Assembly (NCBI GenBank): GCA_947034895.1
Contig: OX344763.1
Coordinates: forward strand, 4,590,501 to 4,654,500
Source of the DNA: Rhytidiadelphus loreus
Taxonomy: Eukaryota; Streptophyta; Bryopsida; Hypnales; Hylocomiaceae
DNA length: 64,000 bases
Direction of reading: 5' to 3'
This document shows, in pieces, positions 15,098-27,382 of the stretch; within the stretch, counting starts at the first letter, position 1; every line of letters begins with the position of its first letter. The notes below the pieces were generated by a model, which searched no databases, was not told where the DNA came from, and was given only the letters and a program-made list of their open reading frames with translations. Position numbers and translations under genes: made by a program.

Positions 15098-15905
15098 GTG
15101 TAAAGAGTCTCATTTAAAAATGTTATGAAAGTTTGGGGATTGAAAAGAACAGACAGCCATAAAGGCAATGGTCAAGGACAGAGGTACAACACATGGCATA
15201 AAACATGTTTTCATTACAAAGCACCTCAATAGTTGCTGCTTACTAGGTTAAACATTTTTGGAAAACTGTGCGCAGTACTCCGTCTGCTCCTGATTTCCTG
15301 TAAGACCTGTACAGCTTAATGTCTACCTCACGATTTTTCATATCTACTTTACTGAGATTTGTAACAGCAACCATTCAGCAGTGGTACACACGTGTTCTAC
15401 GTTGCAAATTGAATTATTCAACATGTACAAAGATGACAGCCCACCTGCTAAACGTTTCATCACCCACATTCACAGCCCTCGGGGGTTGCGTAGGCGAAGA
15501 GCCGAAGACATACTAAGACTGAAACTTAGAGTAGAATTGAGTACAGTGAGTACGTATAGATCCAACACCGACACGCAGAGAATTGCTACCTTAAGATCAC
15601 AAACACAAGCATTCAAGCACATTTTGCAACATTGGATGATAGGTCGATAATTTTCTATCTCTATCTGAGCATACAGAGATGGTGCAGTCCAAGTTTGGAG
15701 CAAAAAAGGACAAAATGTTCCACAAGCAAAACGGAAAAAAGCCATGGGGAGAACAAAACTGTTTCGAAAGTAAGTTCCTCTGTTCATTTCGAAATCCAAA
15801 AACGTAAGCGCATACATCACACCCAGATTGAAAGCTCATGGTTTGAGTCAATAATCTCTAGACAACAATGACCTCCAAGATCAGGAGAGGAAATCACCAT
15901 CCACT

Positions 15906-18080
15906 CTAGTTCATCTGTCGGACAAGCTTGTTCAACTTGGCCTCTCTGTTGCCAGCGTCACCATGCTCCACGTAGTGATTCCTCTTCTTTGTGAGACCAC
16001 CAAGAGGAGCGCTCAGCTTGAAGGGCCACAAGAAGTTGTTAGCCTCCTTAAAGTGAGGGCCGACGGTGTAAATCTCGTGAATGAGATCCTCAATACAGAT
16101 GATACCATACTTTCCGAGTGCCTGCTCAATGATGCTGTTGTCTGTCAAGGGGGTCCGGCACTTGTCCTGCTTGCCGTAACCACGCTTGTAAATCAACTCC
16201 CTGACACTCTTCAAGTTCGGGTATCTGTTACAGCCAACAGAACACCACACAGTTAGTTCCACATTATGAAACTCAAACAACGCAACTCCTTGACCTCAGT
16301 GACAGAACTCTCACAAACAAATTCATAAATCGACAAAATTAAAACCCCAAAGACAATTATAGAACTTACCCATAAGTAACATAAGGCTCAACCCTGCGCA
16401 ACATATTCACGGTAGCCTTGTTCACCTTCATGAACACTCCGTTGAAGATCTGTCTCAGCCTCAACAGCTGCATGATCGTCCTGACCTTGGGGTGCATGTC
16501 GTTGACACTGAATCAAAAGTAACAAATTTCAGTAAACCTGTGACGGAGTCTTCATGAAGGTCAATCGTTAGAGAAAGCAGTCACTTAATAAGCAATAGAG
16601 GTAGATATCACAAAATGCTCTGCCAGAAATTCTAAGGAACTGCACATATCGTGGCTTAAAATGATCAACACACTGTCATGGCACACTTTCAGAAAGTAGA
16701 ATCACTGAAAACGGAGTGCGTTCCAAAAGCATAACCATATATATCTATATAATCTAAGTGCATGCTCATTTCCGAATGTTCAGAGCAAGGATATTGAAAT
16801 TAGGGCACAGATTAGGAAGTCTACAAACCGAAAATCTACACATTCCTCAAATATCATTCTTGGACTTAATCTAAGAGCAGTAATTAATCCACTTGTGACT
16901 TAAAGATCAGACCTTAATGACACAGAACTATGGCTTTCAGAAATTAGCTCAGTTTTGAGTGATCCTTCCTTGTAAATTAGAAATACAATACAAGCGTGCA
17001 TATCGAGGATTCTTACCCCCGGATCCGGATGACAAACATAAGCTTCGGCTCTGGCTCGACATAGAAACCACCCTTGAGCTTTGCCTCCCTCTTCAAATTG
17101 ATCAATTCAGCATCCTGTAAAATTTCGGATACAGCACAATAAAAGAACAGAGGATGAGTGATGAGTTGATTGGGAGTTTGGAATCATGTGAAGTATATAC
17201 TCTGCCATGATGAAAAAATCAGTCTGATATAGTGAAAGAAACAAATGCAGATAAGAGTTAAAGCAAACACGCAATCACTATGCACAAAAATCTAGTTATT
17301 CAAGGACGAAAATTATTCAAGATGTCAAAGCTGACCTAATATCAATTAGATAATCAATTAGACCGCCCATGCAATATCCAGATTCGAAACCCTAAAACAT
17401 CCAGATTCCTCAGCAGTAGCAGTTTTCAAGCGTGGGAACACCAAGCAACTTCAAAACCTTAAATGAGTAACCCCTAAAACCCAATTAGGTAGCATCATCT
17501 CGTATCGACTATTAAACCCTAGACTTAAAATAGGTATAATCGACTCATTTCAAGTACTTTCCGTCCATGTATCACATAGAAAACCAGCCAAGTACCCTTA
17601 GGTAGCTCGATTATCCGGAAGCAAAAAAACATACTGAAACGCCCCTGCGAACGAGACCCACGATCTAAGCCACCAAAAACTAAAACTAACTTGGTTTGAA
17701 ACCCTAAGACTCAACATCGTCCGCTCCGGCGCACGGCAATCACAAAGATCATGGCAGCTCAGGAGAAACACAGCGTATGTTCTATGTAGAGAATGCAACA
17801 GGTGTACATTTCGGCAGGTCATGTCACCTGAGCAGCATTTGTCCCGAATCACCTACAAATCCCATTTTCATAATCGAGACCATTGACAAGTACTGACCTG
17901 CTTCTTATACTCCTCCTCGTACTGCTGGGCACGCTTGAAGATGAGAGTGCGGTTCTTGGCGTTGCGCGACTTGGCCGCGACGAGCTCCGCGGACTTGGCG
18001 GCCGCCCACTGATCGTCTCTCTTGCGCTTCTTGAGGAGAGTCTCGGGCACGACGGCCGGGGATGCCTCCGCAGCACTCAT
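15906..18080 (-). CDS. RPL7: 60S ribosomal protein L7 (uL30)
   Basis: Structural protein of the cytosolic large ribosomal subunit. Four exons, all GT-AG: 17898-18080, 17017-17114, 16370-16507 and 15906-16224. Together they give 245 residues, normal for eukaryotic L7. The N-terminus is basic and helical ([20 protein letters not shown]), followed by the uL30 fold with [20 protein letters not shown] and the conserved [19 protein letters not shown] and [13 protein letters not shown] blocks near the C-terminus, ending RQMN. The ATG at 18080 is the natural start, just before [21 protein letters not shown] telo-box lies upstream. Intron 1 is 783 bp and intron 2 is 509 bp; I saw no convincing small nucleolar RNA in them. 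Intact and very probably functional. Confidence 0.97.
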
Positions 18081-18204
18081 GGTGTTATCTGAGGGGTGGA
18101 ACAAGCAAACGGGCACGACGAGCCTTCAAGCTGAGGCGAGCGAAGGGCTGCGAAAAGAGTTTGATAGAGGGGAAGCATTTGCCTTAGAGTGCTTGGCGAG
18201 CCCC

Positions 18205-18213
18205 AAACCCTAA
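18205..18213. promoter_or_regulatory. Telo-box upstream of RPL7
   Basis: AAACCCTAA lies 125 bp upstream of the RPL7 start codon. This motif is enriched in promoters of plant ribosomal protein genes and is bound by telobox factors, so its position fits growth-linked expression. Functional role is inferred. Confidence 0.5.
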
Positions 18214-20055
18214 TTCCGCATCCTAGGGTTGCGATTGTGGGACACGATCGACGGCCTCGATGGTCTCGCCTACGGGATCGTCGATGTTCTCGCCAATGGG
18301 AACGCGTGCCCGATTTGGTTCTTTGGTAAGGTACCCTACGTGAAGGTCAGTTCCGGCATAAATTAAGTCATTTTGTCACATGTCATCTTGTGAATGGTGT
18401 GTGGTTATGTGGAATCTGGAGAACTTGACGTGGAAATTCAATTTTGCCATACATCTTAGATTCATGACTATTTTTTAGATTTTGAAAAGCGAGATGTGTC
18501 CCATTCAAAATCTACCTTGTGGTTGAGATAAATAAACTTTAGACCTAACACGTCCATAAATTATTTACTAAAATTTTATTTTGGAAATTTGTGTATTGAA
18601 ATAACCTTTCAAACCCTAATAAAACAAAAATAAAATAGCTTTAATTTAATTTTAGAAACCATGTTGTTTCTTTATTGCTTAAAATGAATGATACTAAATA
18701 CAATTGCCAAAAATAGGTGCATTCAAATTAATGCAATGGATTTGTTGAATCATGTATTTAGAAGTGGAGTATGAGCTAGGGTATAAATTATGAACATGTT
18801 AGAATATTGGCAATTCAAGTGACCTAGTGTATATGACAAAAGGCTAGTATGGCAAAAAGCTTGTGGTCTAATGTGTGTATAGAATGGGGCACAATTGAAG
18901 GGGCATGGTGATGTCCAAACACTTCTGGAAACTATACTATTTTATAACTTTTGTGGTATGGAATTGAGTCCTATGATCTATGAAGGCTTGCAACTAAGTA
19001 GTTAATTAGACATCCTTATACATACCATTGAAATACAAATTGCTTCAACCATCCATTTTAGAAAATGGCTACATTTCTATTCCTATAAAAATGAAAATCA
19101 CTAATATTGTGTGAAAAATATAATATATTTGTAATGTTGAAGCAAGAAGTATTCAAATGACCATAATAGCCAAAACCATGGCTAGAAATTAAAACAACAA
19201 TGAAGAAGGTTCTCGAACTTGAAATATAACTTAAATGTTTGAGAACCATTCTCACAATATGTATGGTCTAATGGAAGGGTTATGTTGCAAATTTGTAGAA
19301 AAAAACAATGCCTTTGTCACGATGTGCTTCAATTGCTTGTTGTCAATGATTATTGGTACACACAAATATGGTGCAAATTGATCATACCGAGCTTGATAAA
19401 AGTAGAATAAACCATATATTACAATGCAGAACTAAATCACACCTATTAAATAAGTGACAAATGGTACACCAAACACCCTTCAAAGAGTTGTTGATTCATC
19501 ATGTGATGATCCTCACACAGATCATTCTAAACTAAGTTTGATTCAATGAATCCAGATTTGAATTCATGAATATAAACTAACTTATAAGACGCCTTCCTAT
19601 GTTTTTTCCATGGAATTCTGTGGGTGTAATAATTCCATGACCTAAACACTACACCAGCAGCACATTCCTGGTGATGCACAGAGCACAGAAACAAATAACC
19701 TAAAATCTATCAATGCCCTGTAAAACTAACAATTGACAAGCTCATCAAAAACCACCAAGCATCCGGACATCTGCACTAAGAGGATAAACAGCTAATTACT
19801 CTGAACCTAAGAGGATCTTTAGCCCTATTAAATGGTGAAACTGCACCATTGATGTAGCTTATTTCAGGTTAAAGATTAGTACTAAGTTTCTGGGTAGCAG
19901 CAAACTCTGTACATATGAACCTATTCAAACCTTCTTCGCTGTAGAATGTAGCTTGTGTTGGTGCAATTGGCTTCCTCCCATTAGGTCCAGAGTCGATAAA
20001 TAACAAAGGGGCTATGTTGTAGCAATGTTATTGCAATTGATTGTGTGGATTCTAG
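18214..20055. other. Spacer between RPL7 and the TPK gene
   Basis: 18214-18400 is moderately GC-rich and is probably RPL7 promoter. 18400-19500 is AT-rich without recognisable content. The part just before 20056 is presumably the 3' untranslated region of the TPK gene. No RNA gene or repeat with clear ends seen. Confidence 0.5.
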
Positions 20056-22760
20056 CTAGGCAGCCTGGGCTGATTGCCTCATACGACAAGCTTTCCTGAT
20101 ATCTGACAAGTTGAGAGCGCCCGAGTGGTCTTGATCCAGAGCTTGAAACTCCTTTAAAACATCCTGCACATCATCTTCGTCGATCTTGCCCAACTCCTTC
20201 AGCTTGTAAATCGCAAACTCTGCCGCGCTGGACAATCAAACACAAGTTCCCAAATGAAATCAGAAAGGAAAGATTCAACAACATTGGGTGATAGCCTTTT
20301 GAATGCCACCTACAAAAGGGTTTTCATGGCCATCTAAGTGAGAAAATGAGACCATCCATCAAGATATAAACTTCTCCTATTTCGCATGGGTAATGGAATC
20401 TAGCAGCACTAGAACACGAAAATATGAAGCTAATTAGAGAATCAATGTACAGGAACAGAGTCATCCAAAGCTATTAAAGGTAGAAGATCCAATTTGCGTC
20501 AAAATAAGCACTTTTAACAAATGCAGGAGTGTGGTTGTCGGGAGATGTATAGAGCTGTGAAGAGATTTTTGGTTACAAGAGCTAAATCTATTGAGATCGA
20601 ATTTCAAAGTGTGACGTTGCAGACCACTAGAATTTGGCAGTAGACAACCCCTTTTCCATTCACAGATCAATGGTTATAGACATTTAGGCCAATCATGCTT
20701 TACACCACTTGCAAATTAGTGCAATCAAGTGACTATGAATAAGTGTGTTTGCTGTTGATATTAGGGGTCAGCATAAGAGATGGGATTAGGTTTCTGATGG
20801 TTTTTAGTATCCCCTAATGAACCTCTACCTTATTAGAGGATGAGAGGGATAGACACAGAATTGATTCGAAGGAACATTAGCTCCCAAGTTTTCAAGGTTT
20901 AGGGCTTTGGCTAAATTTTTTATACCTGACAACACCGTCATGATCAAGGTCAGCAGCTTCCAAATCCGATGTCGTGGTGGGTCGGCTCAACGCCCAAACC
21001 GCAATCTGCCTCTGCCTCTCCTCCGTCCGACTCTCCGCCAAATACAAAAAGAATTGCGCAACACACACCGTACTCGAGAGAATCCAAAACACCGCAAACA
21101 TTCTCCCCGCTTTCGTCGTGAAGCTCTCATCGCCATAGCCAAGTGTAGTAACCGTAACACAGACACAATAAAATGCATTGATGAAGCTCATTCCTTCGCA
21201 AAACATGAGCACCAACACTCCTGTAACGAACAAAACCAGCACCATAGCCCCGGAGATCGCCACCTTCCACTTCGCAGCCACCACGTCATCATCTTCCACA
21301 ATCTCATCAGATATATGCTGATGAAACTTTCGAACTAGCATTGTTTCTTGCTTCTTCACGAGGTAATTCGCCGCACCACCAATAAGAACTCCCACGAGTC
21401 CGAACCCTACGAAGACGAAGGCACACGTGAAAAGCTTGGCTCCAACTCCCTTAGGCACCAAATCGCCGTAGCCCACGGTCGTCATGGTCACGATGGCGAA
21501 GTACATGGCGTCCACGAGAGTCGTGGTTGTAGCGCCGTGGAGTTCTTCCTGTAACAAGGAGAAGCATATGATTCCTACCAGCAGGTACAGTGCAAGCCCG
21601 ATTAGGGCTTTCATGAGAGTCGACATTCCTGCACTCTCCTGCTCGAATTGAGGTGGCAACGGGACGGATTTTCCTGCTTGCGTCAGGCCCTTCGCTTGAG
21701 ATCTCGGACTCCGCAATTGCCATAATGTCCTCGCAAATCTGCCAATCGGTTCAGGGAAAATCAGTTTCTATGCCCATTGCATTCCATACCTGATTTTTTT
21801 CTAGGGTAATTATAGCCAAATTTCTTTTCAAAACATTCGGAATACTACACAATAACCTTAATTTCTACCAAATCTTAGTGCACTGTTTGAAAGGTAGCAA
21901 ACATAGCTACATGGGGAAGTTGAAAAAAGATTCCTGCTGCTGAGTGTAGCGGAAACACAGATGGCAAATGTGCGAGAGCGAGTTCATCATAAAATGAAAA
22001 CCCTAAACGGGAAGAGAGGAGGAACCCGGAATCGATCTTTTCAGGGAGTGAATCAATTTGCTTGCATTTCACATGTGATTCTTTTCCAGGGTAACCATCG
22101 CCAGATTTCTTTCTAAAAAAATTTAAAATACTGCACAATAACCTCGATGTCTACCAAATCTTACTGTAGTACTTGAAGGTTAGCAAATATAGCCACATTG
22201 AGAACTTCATAAAAGGAATCCCCAGTGCTGGAAACGCAGGTAGCAAGATCTTCGCAGGAGAGTGCGGACACAAATATGTGAAACGCTAGTTCATCACAAC
22301 ATCAAAACCCAATGAGAAGACTGGAATCCATCTTCTCAGTCACTGAATGCGAGCTGCTCATGTCCACAATGTGATTCTTTCCCAGGGTAATCATCGCCAG
22401 AATTTTTTTTCAAAACCATTTCCAAACAACACCAAAACCTCGATTTCTACCAAACCTTAGGTACAGTTCTGGAAAGCGAACCCAATACAGCTACATTTCG
22501 GATCTGCCAAAAGAATCCCTGATGCTGAGAGTTGCGCAAAGGTGGGTAACAAGATTTTGACATGAATGTGCGAGATTGGAGACACAAATGTGTAACAGCG
22601 ACTTCCTAATGGAATCCCAACCCCTAAAAGAGAAAGAGCGTTCGAACCTGGAATCGCTCTTATCGGCAGGGAGCGAGCCGGCCGAGCTGATCCGCTGGCT
22701 ATCATCCGCCTCGAGGAGCGGCCTCTGACTGTCTCCGTCGCATGTAATCCTGGACGCCAT
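20056..22760 (-). CDS. TPK: Two-pore K+ channel (TPK/KCO family)
   Basis: A tandem-pore potassium channel; plant members such as AtTPK1 act in the vacuolar membrane and are activated by Ca2+. Three exons: 22648-22760, 20926-21738 and 20056-20227, 1098 nt encoding 365 residues (AtTPK1 has 363). The cytosolic N-terminus has a Ser/Arg-rich stretch (LRSPRSQ, about 46-52) where AtTPK1 carries its 14-3-3 site. Four membrane segments enclose two pore loops, TTVGYGD (filter 127-130) and TTLGYGD (238-241). The C-terminus has two EF-hand-like loops (ADLDHDGVV near 302-308, and LDQDHSGALN in exon 3). Intron 1 (909 bp) consists largely of repeats of the exon 1/intron 1 junction. Intron 2 is 698 bp. Both filters are canonical for K+ selectivity and the gene appears intact. 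Confidence 0.96.
21791..22668. repeat. Three tandem ~290-bp repeats spanning the TPK exon 1/intron 1 junction
   Basis: Diverged copies start near 21791, 22076 and 22372, each with TGATT(C/T)TTT followed by CAGGGTAA or TAGGGTAA. They share blocks such as TCTACCAAA(T/C)CTTA and a distal GAAC(C)(C/T)GGAATC segment. In the 22372 copy that distal segment is the real end of exon 1 and its splice donor (22644-22656); the other two copies (near 22022 and 22320) are mutated duplicates now inside intron 1. Confidence 0.8.
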
Positions 22761-23056
22761 GGCCAGATCGAATTGACGACGTTATTACCTCCGATGCAAG
22801 AAGCTCGATCTCAAGAATGGGGTCTTCATCTTCAAGAGGGATTCATAAAATTACTGGGGATTGCATCGCCACCCCAACTGTTACAGCCAGTGCTCGTCTT
22901 TGTGTCAGGTGGCAGGATAGCAAAGTACTTCGTATGGAATATACCTCACTACGTGATGAGCTCTGCAGTGCTGCACAAGTGGCAACGAATGTGCTTACGT
23001 AGCTTAACATTCTTGAGAGGTGGACACAAGAAAAAGTCACTTTCTGGCTTCGACTG

Positions 23057-23760
23057 AGTCAATTCTCCACCAAATTTAAAACTAACGACATATTCTAAAA
23101 AGCTCAAAAAGGGGGAAGAAATGTATTAAAATTCAAGGTGTAGGCAATTCCCCTATCAATTGCTCTAAACCATCAAGCATAATTTTGCACCTATAATTTC
23201 AAGAGAATGTGCCATACTCATCAACATCCACGAATATTGTTTTAAGGTGTAGGCAATTCCCCTATCAATTTCCGTAAATGGCCAAGCACAATTTTGCACC
23301 AATAATTCCTATAGAATGTGCCGTATTCATCAATATCCACTAACATTGTTTTTAAGGTGTAGACAATTCTCCTACCAATTATCCTAGACTGCCAAAGACG
23401 ATTTTGCACCTACAATTTTCAAGGAATGTGCCATACTCATCAACATCCACCAACATTGATTTGTCTCTAGACTACTCTTTAGAACCTAAAAGTGCTTCAA
23501 ATCAAGCGAGCGTCTCCTAGATTGAGAATGGATTAGTAGTAGATTGGTGGTGAATTAAAAACAACTTTTGGAGCCTTCTAACCTTGATTTTAATTTATTA
23601 TTTCTAATTTTTTTACTATTACTTCTCTTTGTGTGATATGCCTCAAAATATAATACCTTTTGTCTCTCTTTCATAGCTTTTAGAATATGTAGTTAGTTGT
23701 AAAATTTGGTAAAGTATTAACTTTGTAAGGAAGCATATCAATGGGGAACGGATATTTTTG
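23057..23760. mobile_element. Foldback/MITE element, copy 2, with three internal 110-bp repeats
   Basis: Inverted ends (CTCCACCAAATTTAAAACTAA near 23065 and TAGTTGTAAAATTTGGTAAAG near 23692) match copy 1 at 5756-6290 in opposite orientation. Inside are three tandem 110-bp units starting at about 23134, 23244 and 23354, each opening AAGGTGTAG(G/A)CAATTC and containing AGAATGTGCC or a variant. It starts about 300 bp upstream of the TPK start codon, so it may lie in the TPK promoter. Confidence 0.65.
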
Positions 23761-24988
23761 TCCTCAATTTTAATTAGGCTTCATTGAGATTAAGATAATT
23801 ACACCTAAAACCAACAATCAACAAAATAAGCAATTCATTAGGGTACTATTATTATATTGAATTTTTTTGTGAGGTCTTGTTGGTGACTCAAGCATGGTTG
23901 CTATTATGTGAGCCTAGAATCTTGAGCCCATGAACATAGAAGCCTACAAATTCTTGTCTATAATATAAACATCCTATGACATCCTAAAAAAGACTATTTT
24001 GTTTAGTACACATGGAACTAATTGTAGAGAATATTAACTATTGGAATTTTAGATTAAAATTTTGGAGGTGATTAACTTATAGAACCATCCGAAAAAGACA
24101 TATCTTTTGGAGAAGAAAATTGATTAGAAAATGAAAAATGCTTTTTTTCCCCTTTGAAAAAATTGAACTAGAATCTAAAGCAAATGTAGTATTTTTTATT
24201 TAGAAGAAGAAAAAAATTCTATTGAATTCATATACATTTTCAAATAGAGTGAATAAAAAAGCCAAAATTAACCAATTTGGATTCTACAAAAAATTAAAAA
24301 ATATATATGTGTCAAATTTTGAAATTCAATGGTTGATATTATTAGCATAATTTTTGGAACATCTTCAAAACAATTTGGAATCATTCAAATTAGTCTAATA
24401 TTCTTGATCGCACTAAATTGAACCTTGCATTTTCAAATTTGCTGAAAATACAACTTTGAAAGAATTCCCCTTCATACCTAGTTTGGTTGTGTAGACTTGG
24501 GACTAGTAATTTCATATTCATTGGAGCAAAGACCTCTCTGAATTAATGAATCAGAATGTCAAATTTCCTATCAAATTATCATTCAATGAAAGTATATATA
24601 GTTTTTTAATTGATTATAGTTTTTTATAAGCATTGTAATTTCTATACACAACACTAGGCTCACAGAAGCTCAAATATAGAAAAAACAATCATCTCTTACA
24701 AAATGGGGCCACAATTGTATCCATGTTCAAAAGTTTGAGCAATTTGCTTACTATCAATCCTAAATAAACAAGCTATTGTGAGATCTATCCTATATATAAG
24801 TCTCAAAAATTGAACTTAATTAGTTTAGCACAAATTCATAATAGGCAATCCAAGCAAGCCTTTCTAGTTGACAATGTTCATTCTTCATTATGTAGATTGT
24901 CATACTTGAACTCACCTATTAAACAACCAACCTTCATTTTTTTAGTGCCTTAGCAACCTACTTATAATCTCTATGCACCTTCAAGAAC
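23761..24988. other. AT-rich spacer
   Basis: No frame, RNA or bounded repeat could be supported in this stretch; several short A/T runs only. Confidence 0.5.
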
Positions 24989-25289
24989 ATTAGGTGAGAT
25001 TTGGGGCATCCGGAAAGACCGTGAGTTATCATGCAATGATAACCTATGAACTTGACTGTTGCAGTGACACCACAACAGTCCTATATGGCCAAGAGGCTTC
25101 CACCTCATTTCTAAATAAATAATAAATAAATAAAATTTCAATTTTTTTTTTGTATTTTAAGAATTTTTCTTTTTTCATTTTTCTTTTTGAAAAAAAAATT
25201 ATGACAACCAATCGTTCCTTCACTGCAAGGGGAACAGTGAAGGGAATAGGCCTAAAATAGCCTTCTGGAGGCCCCAAATCTCACCTAAT
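24989..25289. mobile_element. MITE of the ATTAGGTGAG family, copy 1
   Basis: About 300 bp with inverted ends ATTAGGTGAGATTTGGGGC (left) and its near-complement on the right (GCCCCAAATCTCACCTAAT). The middle is a low-complexity A/T core with AAATA repeats, flanked by GC-richer arms. Two other elements of the same build lie at 30771-31052 and 31110-31389. Confidence 0.65.
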
Positions 25290-25619
25290 AACATTCTCCT
25301 TCGCACATGTATACATCACAAGTTGGATAATTGCAAACCATTTTTCTTCCTCACACCATACAACAACACCGTAAACCTCCATTGGCACATTGACTATAGT
25401 GTATGACATTAGGGGGTCGTGGGTGATGCTTGGACACGGTTCTTCCAGGCTTTAAATGTGGGTCAAATAACCACCCTCCAATCTCATAGTTGAATGCTAA
25501 ACAACCAATTGGCTTTTTGTCTTAATTGAAGCAATCTTGTGAGTATAGAACATAAGCATTGCAAAGAGATGTGTCAACAATAAAAAAAATAACTAGTGCC
25601 ACCTCTTTCGTGTCTTTAA

Positions 25620-26475
25620 CCCCTAAAGGACTAAATGATTGTTGAACATTACAAAAAATTTGAGGCCTGAACAAGGCTGCAAGACAACATGCAGTAGGTG
25701 CAATTACACTTAAAAAATTATTAATTTTTATTTTATCAAATTTTTATTTCCAAGAACTAACGTGACACTATTAGTGCAATGTTAGTTTGGTGATTTCAAT
25801 TTTTTTTTTAAATTCAGAAAAAAAAATTATTAAAAGAAATATATATATATTTTTTATTTTCCCTGTATTTGCACTGGGGGCTGAAAATGAAACAGCCTTA
25901 TTTGGGCCTTGGATTTTTTGTAATGCATACGCAAGTGATTTGGGGTAGGTGTGTATAAAGTCATTTTTTAATGGATGGTCTTAAAATTTTGACACAAGGT
26001 GTGAAGAAAATATATCCCTTAAGTGGGAATGTAATTTTTTTTTCCAATCAAGTGTGTAGATCAAAAGTTATGTTGCCTTGAACTTTTGGGGTAGTTCGGG
26101 CAACTTTGGGCAACATGTGCAAAACACTTCCAATCATTTTGAAATTTGGTAGGTATGTAACTTACATGATACAAGATGCAAATGTCAAAAAAATAACCAT
26201 GTATAGTGTAAAATCTCACTTTAGGAGGAGTTAAAGTTTGCTAGCCCTATTGGGCAAGATTAAGAAAACCTTTTCGTTCTAACTTTAAACATTATAATCT
26301 TTCAATCTATGTTGTCTAAATTTTTGAATTTTTTTCCACACATCCCCATAATAGTCTAGTACAAATTTATACGGTTGAATTTTGAAAAAAAACAAAAATT
26401 CATTTTTTTCTCACTGCCTTGAAAAGTGGCAGTCTTTTACAATTTGTGCTCAAATGGGTCTCGGCCCTTCAGGGG
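25620..26475. mobile_element. TTAA-flanked inverted-terminal element, copy D
   Basis: 856 bp with exact TTAA on both sides (25616-25619 and 26476-26479). Termini are CCCCTAAAGGACTAAATG and, reversed from the right, CCCCTGAAGGGCCGAG. Interior matches copy A in opposite orientation over most of its length, including the GGCAACATAACTTTTGATC block. Non-coding. Confidence 0.72.
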
Positions 26476-26479
26476 TTAA

Positions 26480-27370
26480 TTAGTTGAATTGTATAGTCAC
26501 TTCTCTTTTGATCTATAACATCACCTCCCTTCATGTAAGTTTGATATTAAGTTTGATAGGGCTAGTAGGCAGCACAACATGATTGTTGTGCATCCATCAT
26601 TGAAATGAAAGAGTTCACAAATGAAGCATTGGTTGATGTGTTGAGTAAAATAATCTATGCTAAGGTTGTTATTTGGTGATTCTTATGGACTTTGTAAAAC
26701 AAACTTCTTTTCTTGTCTTTATTATACTTGTGATGACCTCTCAAGCTATATATAGTGCATGCCAATCTTATCTACTTTACTGTTCCAACGGCAAAGAATC
26801 CACATGATAGGATATAGTCAAATAACTTAAGAGATGAAAAAAATTATCATGAATGATAACATGACCTTAATGGCAAGTTCACTTGATAAGGCCAAAACCA
26901 CTTTCTCTCCCAAATCTTTCCCAATTTTTCCCTTCACCGCATTACCAAGGTATATGTTGAAGTTCCAAACATAACATGTTACTAGACAACTCAAACACCA
27001 AACTTTTATCCCATATTTGGGTAGGTTTTTGTTTCATATATTGTTTGAAACTACAATATTGATCCTTGTACTTAATTATGACATTTTATACACACATACA
27101 TCAATTAGAGTTGAGATTAGATTTATAACTTGAAATAAACTCTTCAAACAACCAATGAACTTTGTCAATTTTGTCAAACCTTACTTCTGCTCACTTTTGG
27201 ATGAAAGTACTATTATCAACAAGGTAGAGATAGCCTAGGATAGCTACTTGGATAGTTAGGAATCTATTTCTCTTCCATTATTCTTTCCATTACTTTTCCA
27301 TTTAAGTTGCCTGGCATATAGATTGGTTTGTTTGCAAATCCTCTCAAATGTAGCGTTAGGCCAGAACAAA
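26480..27370. other. AT-rich spacer
   Basis: No supported coding or structural feature. Confidence 0.45.
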
Positions 27371-27382
27371 CATGAAAGAACT

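Noticed and set aside
15906..18080. Possible C/D-box snoRNA in RPL7 introns
   Set aside because: Box-like ATGATGA and CTGA at 17208-17232 lie on the strand opposite to RPL7 and too close together; no terminal stem or properly spaced boxes on the gene strand.
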